A DNA stretch of 25,438 nucleotides from Gammaproteobacteria bacterium (GTDB taxonomy: Bacteria; Pseudomonadota; Gammaproteobacteria; UBA4575). Where the stretch lies: NCBI GenBank assembly GCA_027297825.1, contig JAPUHH010000121.1, positions 1 through 25,438 on the forward strand, read 5' to 3'. This document shows, piece by piece, positions 8,755 to 16,436 of this stretch. The translations under genes and the position numbers were made by a program. The notes below the pieces were generated by a model that saw only the letters and a program-made list of their open reading frames with translations, did not search any database and was not told where the DNA came from. The first letter of the stretch is position 1, and each line of letters opens with the position of its first letter.

Positions 8755-9830
8755 CAGGCATCTTCATCTAGAAAAAAGTCTTCTAACTTTTTGACTAGCG
8801 CATTATGTGTAATCGTAGGCAAAACATAAGCCCAATCTTTCAACCTTGGTGCAGTTTTTTGCGCAAGCTCTTCAGCTGCCTTGGGATCAAACTTCATGGC
8901 AGGATCTGACTGTTCAGCCTCCACATGTCTACTTGAGTCTACTTGGTCAGCGTTGAACTCTATTTCTATAGTCGAATATGCTTCTTGTTCTTCGGTGAAT
9001 GTTTTAGCCGTAATCGTTAACCCATCATAAGTCACAAAAGTGGTTATCGTTGGCTGAACTAGATCTTCATGTAACCTTTCAAGAGATGCTACATCCCGCA
9101 GCTGCATTGAAGATAATGCATTTGCGACTTGATATATTTCAGATTCAGAAACCTTTTTCCCTTCAGGCAAAGTATTAGTAAGAGTAAACTCATACTCTTC
9201 AGTACCTTTATTTTCAATTGAGATCTCACTTCCATCTAGATGTGCAATCTGAATACTTTTAATTCGCTCTGGCGCTATATCTAAAATATCCGTGCGCAAC
9301 CACTGAGTGACATCTCTGTTTAAATTTAATTTTTTATTAATTAACCAACTTTGCTCTTCTCCAGCTCGTCGAATGTATTGAGTGCTTTTACTAGCACTGC
9401 CATCATTACCTGCAATGATGTTTATAGGTTCACTTAAACCTTCAATTGAAAACTCCACACCCTGTGCAGTAGAGTTTTTAACATCTTCTACGCCTAATTT
9501 ACTATAATTTTCAGGATTTGAGGTCTTCGCCTCAATTAATTTTGCTTCGGCAAGTTTATTGAAAACCGTTCTTACTGCAGCCATATTTGCTTCATAGCCG
9601 TCTCGGTTTTCGACCACCCAATTATTATCAGATTTACTAATGATGGTTAGTGCTGTGTTCCCAGATTCCGTAACCGTCAATTTTGTTACATCATTAAGAA
9701 CCTTAGCTAGGCCAGGAAGCAGGAAGGAGTTATCGCCTAGCAGGTCTTCTCTAGGTTTAGCATTTGTATAGTAGATCAAGCCGCCAATGGCAATTGCGAG
9801 GACTAAGATGAATAGAGATTTTAACTTCAT
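8754..9830 (-). CDS. DUF4340 membrane-anchored protein of a Gld-type ABC operon
   Basis: The 358-aa protein has one N-terminal hydrophobic segment (about residues 4-22, LFILVLAIAIGGLIYY) and a large soluble part expected to face the periplasm. The soluble part has repeated beta-rich lobes typical of DUF4340 (LTVTESGNTALTI, WVVENRDGYEAN, YSKLGVED, SWLINKKLNL). DUF4340 proteins are commonly the last gene after a GldA-type ATPase, a permease and a GldG-like protein, as here. Its start codon overlaps the upstream GldG-like stop by 4 nt (ATGA), implying translational coupling. The biochemical role is unknown. I infer that it acts with the GldG-like protein as the periplasmic part of the complex. 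No lipoprotein Cys is present, so it is anchored by the N-terminal helix. Confidence 0.8.
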   Translation of the reverse strand: MKLKSLFILVLAIAIGGLIYYTNAKPREDLLGDNSFLLPGLAKVLNDVTKLTVTESGNTALTIISKSDNNWVVENRDGYEANMAAVRTVFNKLAEAKLIEAKTSNPENYSKLGVEDVKNSTAQGVEFSIEGLSEPINIIAGNDGSASKSTQYIRRAGEEQSWLINKKLNLNRDVTQWLRTDILDIAPERIKSIQIAHLDGSEISIENKGTEEYEFTLTNTLPEGKKVSESEIYQVANALSSMQLRDVASLERLHEDLVQPTITTFVTYDGLTITAKTFTEEQEAYSTIEIEFNADQVDSSRHVEAEQSDPAMKFDPKAAEELAQKTAPRLKDWAYVLPTITHNALVKKLEDFFLDEDA

Positions 9831-11719
9831 ATACCTAAAGCATGCTTTCTTTTTCTACTACGTACAATGGATAAAAGTAGCGCTAATATCGAAATGATAA
9901 TAGGAACCAAACCAATGTTAATAAATTTCAGCTTTGTTCCTAGCTTCTCAATATCAAGATCAAGATTATGTCTAACCTGCCTTAAATCCTTACGTACATT
10001 AAATTTTTCTTGTTGAAACTTATCTATTTCAGCTTCTTGCTCAGGAGATAACATTAACGCGTTACTGTCATCGCGCTGTTTTTGCAGCGCTACTAGCTTC
10101 TGCTCTGTTTCCGTCAACTTGGCTTGAAGAGATTCTTCCGTAGAGCGAAATTTTTGATCTGCTGCTAAACGTAATTGGTTTACGCGTACAAATGGTCGCG
10201 ACGAAGTTTCTCGTCCGCGTATACTAATTAAATCAGAACTTCCCTTTAAGTTGTCTACTGCATTAATGGTCAAATCACCGTTATTCGCCCAAGAATTAAA
10301 CACCTGTTGCCCAAAAAACTCTTGCACCTGAACCCACATGCGATCACTTAAAAGATCAGTATCCGCAACCACAAATAAATTCGCATCTTCCGTTGTTGAC
10401 GCTAAATGTGGAGCTTTAAAATCTTCTCCTTCTTCATCTACTGCAGGTCGCCCGTTTGGAAAAGCTGATTTAAGTTTGCCTTGTACACGTCCCATAAACG
10501 TATAGTGCACACCCGTTGGTTTATAATTATTCGATAATTGGCTCAAGTCTGGAAGAAATCGAAAACGTACTGCATCTACTAGCATTGCATCGTCACTAGA
10601 GCTAACGATAGGCGTGAGTTGAATATCAGCTCCATCCTTAGCCTTAATATGACCCGCGATGCCTAAACTGATGAGTTCTAACTCAGATGAGATAACATCC
10701 TCTGTAGCAAGATCTTCTCTGGTAATTGCCAACAACCCATAATGACGTGATTGACCTTGATGCGCACCTCCAACTGTAAGGGCGTACTTTCGATCCAATA
10801 CTACAGAAGTAGGATCGTATTCAATTCCCCATGTATCAAATAGCTGCCTTAGATTCGAACTGCGCCCACCCTCTACCTCTAGAGGTGAACTCTGTTGGCG
10901 AACTGGCGTATCTACTTCAGAGTGTGGATCAACGAAAAATAATGCCTTACCACCCTTCATTACAAACTGATCAATAGCATATACTGTGGATTCGCCAAGT
11001 TCCTTTGGATGCACAACCATCAAGATGTCTACGTCATCTTCAATTTGCTGCGTTGCAATATCAAGTAGTTTTACTTCAAACAATTGTCGCATTTGGGCAA
11101 TGATGGCCCATTCTTTTGTCATTTGCGTTGTTTCGATATCAAATCCGCCAAACATAGGCAGTCGCGAAAGCACACCCACGACAGTCTTTTTTGGACTTGT
11201 GAGAGTGTAAATGAGCTTGGTTATATCGTGCTCTAGAAACTGCTCTCTTTGTGGCTGGAAAAACCCAATTATTTCGTTTACGCCAACAGCGTTGCTTGCT
11301 GCCAAACCGAAATATACTTTTTCACCTGTGCTTCCGATCGGCACGCCCTGTAAGCCAAATCCAGCCGCTTGATCTTCTTCTTCAGAATAAGGGACAGGGT
11401 CGACAATATTGAGCACAATATTTCCATTCGACAATTGCGCATATTCTTGCAGTAACTCTTTAACTCGAGTGGCGTAAGTGCGTAATTGCGGCACCCCTTC
11501 ACTAGCTTTGTCGGAGTAAAATAAATATAGCGTTATCGGCTCTTCAACTTTAGCAATAATATTAAGTGTTCCTTGCGTGAGCGTGAAGAGCTTATTTTCA
11601 GTCAAGTCAGCGCGCACAGAAGTGAATAAGGCATTGCTTGCCATGTTTACGACTAGAAATAAAACCGCAAGTACTAGCAAGCCCATAAGTGTGATCGAGG
11701 TTGCTTTTTGTGTTGTCAT
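9827..11719 (-). CDS. GldG-like component of an uncharacterised ABC transport system
   Basis: The 630-aa protein has a membrane segment near the N-terminus (about residues 11-30) and one near the C-terminus (VPIIISILALLLSIV). Between them is a long extracytoplasmic region. The part after the first helix (RADLTENKLFTLTQGTLNII) is the hallmark of the GldG / 'ABC-type uncharacterized transport system' family (PF09822 type). The region before the last helix is a charged coiled coil (about residues 520-595, rich in E, K, Q and L). In Bacteroidetes, GldG works with GldA and GldF in gliding. In non-gliding gammaproteobacteria the role is not established. It starts 5 nt after the permease stop, with a possible AGGCGG ribosome site inside the permease end, and overlaps the DUF4340 gene by 4 nt. 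The frame is intact even though the permease gene is broken. Confidence 0.85.
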   Translation of the reverse strand: MTTQKATSITLMGLLVLAVLFLVVNMASNALFTSVRADLTENKLFTLTQGTLNIIAKVEEPITLYLFYSDKASEGVPQLRTYATRVKELLQEYAQLSNGNIVLNIVDPVPYSEEEDQAAGFGLQGVPIGSTGEKVYFGLAASNAVGVNEIIGFFQPQREQFLEHDITKLIYTLTSPKKTVVGVLSRLPMFGGFDIETTQMTKEWAIIAQMRQLFEVKLLDIATQQIEDDVDILMVVHPKELGESTVYAIDQFVMKGGKALFFVDPHSEVDTPVRQQSSPLEVEGGRSSNLRQLFDTWGIEYDPTSVVLDRKYALTVGGAHQGQSRHYGLLAITREDLATEDVISSELELISLGIAGHIKAKDGADIQLTPIVSSSDDAMLVDAVRFRFLPDLSQLSNNYKPTGVHYTFMGRVQGKLKSAFPNGRPAVDEEGEDFKAPHLASTTEDANLFVVADTDLLSDRMWVQVQEFFGQQVFNSWANNGDLTINAVDNLKGSSDLISIRGRETSSRPFVRVNQLRLAADQKFRSTEESLQAKLTETEQKLVALQKQRDDSNALMLSPEQEAEIDKFQQEKFNVRKDLRQVRHNLDLDIEKLGTKLKFINIGLVPIIISILALLLSIVRSRKRKHALGI

Positions 11720-11724
11720 TAGGA

Positions 11725-12458
11725 TTAGTCCGCCTTTTTCATATCAACGACTAAAGCATTCGCATACAGCCAAAAACCGATCAAAGTAAAATAGTAAATA
11801 ACGTCACGCAAATCAATCACACCTTTGGAAATAGATATGTAATGAGTTAAGAAACTTAACGATGAAATTGCATCAACAATACTTTGCGGCATCCATGCCT
11901 TAAAGAAATTCAACACTAACGGGGATCCGGCTAATAAAAATATAAAACAAATCACTACGGTTATAATGAATGCAATCACTTGGTTTTTTGTCATTGCGGA
12001 TATGCACGCCCCGATTGCTAAGAACCCACCTGCCATCAAAAAGCTTCCAATATATGCTGCAAATATGACGCCGTTATCTGGATCACCTAAATAATTTACC
12101 GTAATCCAAATTGGAAAGGTTAAAACTAAGGCAAGGCCAATAAATACCCAAGCGGCTAAATATTTACCTGTTACAGATTGACCTACCGATATCGGCAAAG
12201 TCATTAATAATTCGATGCTTCCAGATTTACGTTCTTCTGCCCACAGGCGCATAGAAATAGCCGGCACGAGAAATAAATACAACCAAGGATGAAAGTTGAA
12301 AAATGATATTAAATCAGCCTGGCCTCGCTCGTAAAATTGCCAAGATAAAAAGTTAATGCGCCGCTCATGATAAGAAATATCACAATAAATACGTACGCAA
12401 CCGGAGTTGCGAAATAACTACTCAATTCACGTTTAAATATGGCTATGCTATTTTTCAT
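11725..12458 (-). pseudogene. ABC-2 type permease (GldF-like) with a 1-nt frameshift
   Basis: Reading from the ATG at 12458 gives MKNSIAIFKRELSSYFATP, then VAYVFIVIFLIMSGALTFYLGNF. The frame is then lost at a run of four T on the coding strand (12333-12336 on the plus strand) and hits a TAA a few codons later. Adding one T restores GNFYERGQADLISFFNFHPW, running directly into LYLFLVPAISMRLWAEERK and on to 11725. The repaired gene is exactly 245 codons including the stop, normal for this family, with about six membrane helices. As sequenced, only a 5' fragment and a possible TTG-initiated fragment from 12282 could be made. The start overlaps the ATPase stop by 4 nt (ATGA). A missing base in a homopolymer may be an assembly error. 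The intact partner genes favour that or a very recent mutation. Confidence 0.88.
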
Positions 12459-13177
12459 GTCAGCTTTGCACGTGTAATTTCACGAAACACATCATCCAAA
12501 GTATTGCCCGAAAACTTATCTCGAAGACCCCCAGGTGTATCGTCAACTAGAATTTTTCCATCTGCAATAATGATTGCGCGTGTACAAATGGCTTCGACTT
12601 CTTCAAGAATGTGTGTGGAGATAACAATTACCTTCTCAGGCGCGATGCTTTTTATTAGCTCTTTCACCTCGTGTTTTTGATTAGGGTCTAAACCATCCAT
12701 AGGTTCATCCAAGATCAGTATTTCTGGATCATGCAAAATTGCTTGTGCAAGTCCTACTCTTCTTTTAAAACCTTTTGATAGTGTCTCTATTGATTGGTGG
12801 AGAACTTTATCCAAGTGCAAAAGCTCGATTACTTCTTTTTTCCGTTCTATCTTTTTCTGTCCTGATAGCCCACGTATTTCCGCGATGAAATCAAGAAATT
12901 GCAATGGCGTCATCTCTGGATAACTAGGAGCACCTTCAGGCAAGTAGCCAATACGTTTTTTCGCATCGATGGGATGTTCAGATACATTGAAACCGCAAAC
13001 TTCGATTTCACCTGAACTGGGGGCCAGGAATCCGGTGATCATTTTCATGGTGGTGGACTTGCCAGCACCATTTGGCCCCAAAAAGCCCAGCACTTCGCCT
13101 GAGCCCACGCTAAAGGAAATATCTTCGACAGCCACCAAATGGCCGAAATTTTTACTTAAATGTTCTATTTTTATCAT
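12455..13177 (-). CDS. GldA-type ABC transporter ATP-binding protein
   Basis: Cytoplasmic ATPase subunit, 240 aa, that would power the permease encoded next. Walker A is GPNGAGKST at 34-42. The signature is LSKGFKRRVGLAQA at 133-146, with LSKG in place of LSGGQ as is usual in the GldA/CcmA-type exporter subgroup. Walker B with catalytic Glu is ILILDEP at 153-159, followed by GLDPNQ, and the switch histidine lies in ISTHILEE. It is the first gene of a four-gene operon (ATPase, permease, GldG-like, DUF4340) with two 4-nt overlaps. The substrate is unknown. A small hairpin (13183-13200) sits just upstream of the start where a ribosome site would be expected. Confidence 0.9.
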   Translation of the reverse strand: MIKIEHLSKNFGHLVAVEDISFSVGSGEVLGFLGPNGAGKSTTMKMITGFLAPSSGEIEVCGFNVSEHPIDAKKRIGYLPEGAPSYPEMTPLQFLDFIAEIRGLSGQKKIERKKEVIELLHLDKVLHQSIETLSKGFKRRVGLAQAILHDPEILILDEPMDGLDPNQKHEVKELIKSIAPEKVIVISTHILEEVEAICTRAIIIADGKILVDDTPGGLRDKFSGNTLDDVFREITRAKLT

Positions 13178-13182
13178 GGTCT

Positions 13183-13200
13183 TACACTGCTTTCAGTGCA
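13183..13200 (-). promoter_or_regulatory. Small hairpin immediately upstream of the ABC ATPase start
   Basis: On the minus strand TGCACTG-AAAG-CAGTGTA forms a 7-bp stem (one G-U pair) with a 4-nt loop. It ends 5 nt before the ATG, over the position of the ribosome-binding site. It could limit initiation or be a chance fold. Confidence 0.25.
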
Positions 13201-13310
13201 GAGGGGGAGCATTCCACCTCGTTCATATTAGCGGCGAAATGTTACTAAAGATTTAGCATTTTTCAAGCACTTATTGCGAACAACTATACGCGAAATTAAG
13301 TTAAAATCCG

Positions 13311-13340
13311 AGTTAGTCAGCTGAGTATTCAGCTGTAACT
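13311..13340. promoter_or_regulatory. Perfect inverted repeat in the divergent promoter region
   Basis: CAGCTGA (13318-13324), GTAT, TCAGCTG (13329-13335) is a perfect 7-bp inverted repeat. Outer arms AGTTA (13311-13315) and TAACT (13336-13340) also pair, with a 2-nt bulge. It lies between the ABC operon and the DUF7931 gene, and TATAAA follows at 13342-13347. It could be an operator overlapping a -35 region or an RNA hairpin in the leader. No T-run follows, so it is not a terminator. Confidence 0.4.
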
Positions 13341-13458
13341 GTATAAATATCAACCAAAGGCTTACATTCCTTACCAAGCCCATGAGGATGAAATTAAAAA
13401 TAATAGGGTCGTTGTATGGACCGTTTACACTTCAAGCGTACACGGATAGCCTAAATTT

Positions 13459-13463
13459 AAGGA
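13459..13463 (+). promoter_or_regulatory. Ribosome-binding site for a GTG start
   Basis: AAGGA is placed 8 nt before the GTG at 13472. This supports GTG initiation there rather than the internal ATG at 13508, which lacks an upstream purine tract. Confidence 0.6.
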
Positions 13464-13471
13464 TGTAAAGA

Positions 13472-13999
13472 GTGGGGATTTCAAAAGATAATTTTTTCAA
13501 AAATTTCATGCTAGGTCTGACCAATGAATGCATTCAAAACGACAGACTCCATCATAATCAGGATGCGGTGCTTAAATTATTGAGTTCTGCCCAAGATCAT
13601 ATCGTGATAATAAGCCGCCACCTAGACTCAACGGTTTACAATAACGATGCTTTCTCGCAAGCCGCTTCTCAACTAGTGCGACGCGCCAAACACACGAGCA
13701 TAAAAATACTCGTGCATAACACTGAACCCATGGTTAAAAATGGCCACCGAGCATTAGAACTGAGCCATCGACTTCCCTCGAAAATTGAAATTCGCACCAT
13801 CTGCAATGATTACTCGCAATTTAATCAAAGCTTTCTAGTCGCCGACAGCATCGGCTACATCCATAATCTTAAGTCTGATTTATATGCTGCCGAGGTAAAC
13901 TTTAATCACGTAGAGAAATCTAAGGAATTGATGGAAAAATTTAATGCTATCTGGGAATTAAGCACTCAAGATACCGCGGTGAGAAATTTATGCATTTAA
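13472..13999 (+). CDS. DUF7931-type protein, degenerate phospholipase D-like fold
   Basis: This 175-aa soluble protein has no signal peptide or membrane helix and should be cytoplasmic. Its pattern (HIVIISRHLDSTVYNNDAF, then IKILVHNTEPMVKNGHRALEL, IEIRTI, FLVADSIGYIHN, AEVNFNH) matches my memory of the small gammaproteobacterial family now called DUF7931, once auto-labelled acetyltransferase or PLD-like. The layout resembles half of a phospholipase D fold. However, the HxK of the HKD motif is replaced by NQS just before FLVAD, so phospholipase activity is unlikely. The GTG start is supported by AAGGA 8 nt upstream. The 3' end overlaps the next gene by 10 nt, so the two are co-translated and perhaps functionally linked. 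The function is unknown. An ATP- or nucleic-acid-binding role would be a guess. Confidence 0.7.
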   Translation: MGISKDNFFKNFMLGLTNECIQNDRLHHNQDAVLKLLSSAQDHIVIISRHLDSTVYNNDAFSQAASQLVRRAKHTSIKILVHNTEPMVKNGHRALELSHRLPSKIEIRTICNDYSQFNQSFLVADSIGYIHNLKSDLYAAEVNFNHVEKSKELMEKFNAIWELSTQDTAVRNLCI

Positions 14000-14841
14000 G
14001 TAAAACTCTACATTTAGGCTTACTTCTGTTCTTTTTCTTAACGACTTCTAGCACGCATGCCGATCAAAATGATTCATTAGCGATAATTGACTTAAATAAT
14101 CGACCCGCTGAAGAAATGATCCCCATCATTAAACCTATGCTTAAGCCAAATGATGCTATCACAGGCACTGGATTTCAGCTGTTCCTACGCACAGATGACA
14201 ATACCCTAGGAGAAGTTACACGACTGTTGCAAGTAATGGATAAAGCACCGCGCAACTTAATTGTTTCAGTGCGTAATAATGTTGATATTGGTTCCGAATC
14301 ATCTGAATTTAATTATTCGGGAAACTATAAAATTGGAGATGACACCCGGGTTATTGTGGGTAACAAGCCGCCGCGTGATGAAGGCACACTTGTACGCATC
14401 AATAAAAGTGAACGCTCACAAGAAAATGACTCAAAACACATGGTACGTGTTATAGAAGGCGGAAAAGCTTTTATCATTGCAGGTGAGATTCGGCCATATG
14501 AACACCGAACTATCATACGCCACCGCCACGGTGTATCGGTTTACGACAGCGTAGACTACCAAGACATTACAAGTGGCTTTTATGTAACACCTAGACTCAT
14601 TGGAAACGGAGATGTTTTATTGCAAGTCCAACCGCATTATCGATCTTTAAGTGACGAACGCAGCGGCGCAATTGAGGTGCAAGAAGCCGATACAATGATT
14701 ACCGCGAAATTAGGCCAGTGGGTGCAAATTGGCGGTATAGATACCGATGCAAAATCAAAAGAAAAAGGAATTTTAAGCACTTCCCGATCCGCTACGGACA
14801 AACAAAGCTCAATCTATATCAAAGTGGAGGTAGAACAATAA
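13990..14841 (+). CDS. Small secretin-like exported protein
   Basis: The 283-aa product has a signal peptide (about residues 8-25, LGLLLFFFLTTSSTHA). Next comes a secretin N-domain-like region, where LAIIDLNNRPAEEMIPIIKP resembles the beta-alpha-beta N1 fold, followed by RLLQVMDKAPRNLIVSV. The C-terminal part has secretin-like features: VIEGGKAFIIAGEIRP, GFYVTPRLIGNGDVLLQVQP, and GQWVQIGGIDTDAKSKEKGILS near the end, like the 'GG' region before the C-terminal strands. Full secretins are 500-700 aa with several N domains, so this is a minimal relative, of the kind usually auto-named 'type II and III secretion system protein'. No pilus or type II genes lie nearby. It overlaps the DUF7931 gene by 10 nt. 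Whether it forms a pore or only a periplasmic ring is unknown. Confidence 0.65.
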   Translation: MHLSKTLHLGLLLFFFLTTSSTHADQNDSLAIIDLNNRPAEEMIPIIKPMLKPNDAITGTGFQLFLRTDDNTLGEVTRLLQVMDKAPRNLIVSVRNNVDIGSESSEFNYSGNYKIGDDTRVIVGNKPPRDEGTLVRINKSERSQENDSKHMVRVIEGGKAFIIAGEIRPYEHRTIIRHRHGVSVYDSVDYQDITSGFYVTPRLIGNGDVLLQVQPHYRSLSDERSGAIEVQEADTMITAKLGQWVQIGGIDTDAKSKEKGILSTSRSATDKQSSIYIKVEVEQ

Positions 14842-14855
14842 CTTTGGTCCTTTGA

Positions 14856-15449
14856 TCAATTCAACCACATTCGCTGTAGCTCTGATCTCATATCCTTAAA
14901 ACGGTATAAGGCGATCATTGGAATTGCAGAACGTATGGCACCTTCTTTAAGCATCTCTAAGGCTTGTTGTGACGATACCACCATTACGCGTATGTCTTCT
15001 CCTTCACTAGGTTCACCATATAAACCGCCTAAATTTGAAGTATCTGTTTTCCCAATATAAACATGTGCCTGTTCAGCGAAGCCGCCTGGGGACGGGAAAA
15101 ATGATGCTACGTGATGTAATTTCTCTATTTTACAATTTGCTTCTTCCATGGACTCACGAGAAGCCACTTCCTCGAAACTTTCGCCCTCTTCTACTAAACC
15201 AGCAACCACTTCAACCATCCAAGGATTGCCAACCTGTTCTAGCGGACCCACTCGAAACTGTTCTATGAGTACAACTTCGTCACGTTCTGGGTCATAAGGT
15301 AAGACGGCTACTGCATTTTGTCGAGATACTCGTTCCCGCGTCAGCGGCTTACTTAATCCTCCGTCAAAAAGCTCATGTTGCAACACAACTTTATCAACTT
15401 TAAAGTGTCCATCATAAACACGCTGGTTCTGAATAATTTTCCAATCCAT
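14856..15449 (-). CDS. nudF: Nudix hydrolase, ADP-ribose pyrophosphatase type
   Basis: The NudF family hydrolyses ADP-ribose to AMP and ribose 5-phosphate. The 197-aa sequence has the Nudix box from G84 (GLVEEGESFEEVASRESMEE), with catalytic Glu at 99, 102 and 103. The family-specific loop FFPSPGGFAEQAHVYIG follows, then EGEDIRVMVV. The length is close to the E. coli enzyme. Two box positions are unusual: Ser100 where an aliphatic residue is expected, and Asn105 in place of the conserved Gly after the EE pair. The metal-binding glutamates are all present, so activity is still plausible. It starts 14 nt after the kdsB stop and is probably the last gene of the envelope operon. It converges on the secretin-like gene with only 14 nt between stops. 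Confidence 0.88.
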   Translation of the reverse strand: MDWKIIQNQRVYDGHFKVDKVVLQHELFDGGLSKPLTRERVSRQNAVAVLPYDPERDEVVLIEQFRVGPLEQVGNPWMVEVVAGLVEEGESFEEVASRESMEEANCKIEKLHHVASFFPSPGGFAEQAHVYIGKTDTSNLGGLYGEPSEGEDIRVMVVSSQQALEMLKEGAIRSAIPMIALYRFKDMRSELQRMWLN

Positions 15450-15463
15450 TAAGACACTTTGAA

Positions 15464-16192
15464 CTACATAATTTCTAATAGCATTTCATAATCTTCTTGT
15501 GTATCTACACCGATTCCTGCTGGCGTGTTACATACATCAACGTATATTTTTTCGTCGCGCCCATGGATTCTCAGTTGCTCTAAAGATTCCTGTTTTTCTA
15601 ACGCGGATTGCGGCAATTTAGTAAACAAATTCAAAAACCCTACCCTATAAGCATAAATTCCTAAATGACGATATGCATTTAGGTTGTTGTAATCATCGTG
15701 CCCAATTGATTTGGCAGTGCGACTAAAACTTTGCGCAAAACCATTTTCGTCCCGAATAACTTTTACTACATTGTTATTTTGATACTCTTTTTTATCAATT
15801 ATATTCGTGCATAAGGTCGACATGCTCGCAGCGGAATGCCTATGCAAGTTTTCAGCCACTTGACGCATATTTTCTGCAGCCATCATAGGCTCATCGCCTT
15901 GCACATTTACTATTACAATATCATCGCTCCAACGGCAGCTATTCACGACTTCTGCAATTCGATCTGTGCCCGACTGATGTTGTTTTGAAGTCAGGCAAAC
16001 CTCTGCATTAAATGCTTGAGCACAATCAGCGATGCGTTGATCATCAGTAGCAATAATGACTTTCTCAGCGCCACTGTCACAGGCATTTTCATAGACATAT
16101 TGAACAATAGGTTTGCCTTTGATTTTCAACAATGCCTTTCCTGGTAAACGTGTAGACGCAAACCGTGCAGGAATAACTACATTAAATTTCAC
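15464..16192 (-). CDS. kdsB: CMP-KDO synthetase (3-deoxy-manno-octulosonate cytidylyltransferase)
   Basis: Activates KDO with CTP to CMP-KDO, the donor for the inner core of lipopolysaccharide, in the cytosol. The 242-aa protein has the nucleotide-binding start VVIPARFASTRLPGKAL, the HQSGTDRIAE motif at 72-81, VQGDEP with the metal-binding Asp at 97-102, AYRHLGIYAYR, and the C-terminal GIGVDTQEDYE. The length is typical (about 245-250). The FSR segment reads FSRTAKSI where relatives have FSRxPIP, a local divergence. It follows the Trm112-like gene after 49 nt, in an order (lpxK, ycaR, kdsB) conserved across gammaproteobacteria. Confidence 0.95.
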   Translation of the reverse strand: MKFNVVIPARFASTRLPGKALLKIKGKPIVQYVYENACDSGAEKVIIATDDQRIADCAQAFNAEVCLTSKQHQSGTDRIAEVVNSCRWSDDIVIVNVQGDEPMMAAENMRQVAENLHRHSAASMSTLCTNIIDKKEYQNNNVVKVIRDENGFAQSFSRTAKSIGHDDYNNLNAYRHLGIYAYRVGFLNLFTKLPQSALEKQESLEQLRIHGRDEKIYVDVCNTPAGIGVDTQEDYEMLLEIM

Positions 16193-16241
16193 TTAACGGT
16201 ACAGGTATCAAATAATCAGCATTATAAAAACAGCACACACG

Positions 16242-16436
16242 CTACATAGATTTATATTTTTCGTACTCATCGTCTGTAATCGAACGCGCCTCATCTTCTA
16301 ACATTACCGGAATTGAATCGCGTATCGGGTATGCGAGACGTGCAGAGGTAGAGATTAATTCTTGTCGCTCTTTATCGTATTTCAGCGGACCTTTGGTAAC
16401 CGGACAGACTAAAATATCTAGCAATTGTTTATCCAT
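16242..16436 (-). CDS. ycaR: YcaR-like Trm112-family small protein
   Basis: The 64-aa protein starts MDKQLLDILVCPVTKGPL and has the LAYPIRDSIPVML core of the Trm112/UPF0434 family. In E. coli YcaR the first zinc-ribbon half has CP..G-type residues. Here only one Cys (residue 11) is present, so zinc binding by the protein alone is doubtful, as in other bacterial members. The start overlaps the lpxK 3' end by 8 nt, indicating coupling. Bacterial members always sit between lpxK and kdsB, yet their role in LPS synthesis is not firmly defined. Confidence 0.9.
   Translation of the reverse strand: MDKQLLDILVCPVTKGPLKYDKERQELISTSARLAYPIRDSIPVMLEDEARSITDDEYEKYKSM

Noticed and set aside
12282..12458. 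Treating the ABC permease as a short 185-aa protein starting with TTG
   Set aside because: The upstream sequence encodes the missing first helix in another frame and rejoins perfectly after adding one base, so the short start is an artefact of the frameshift.
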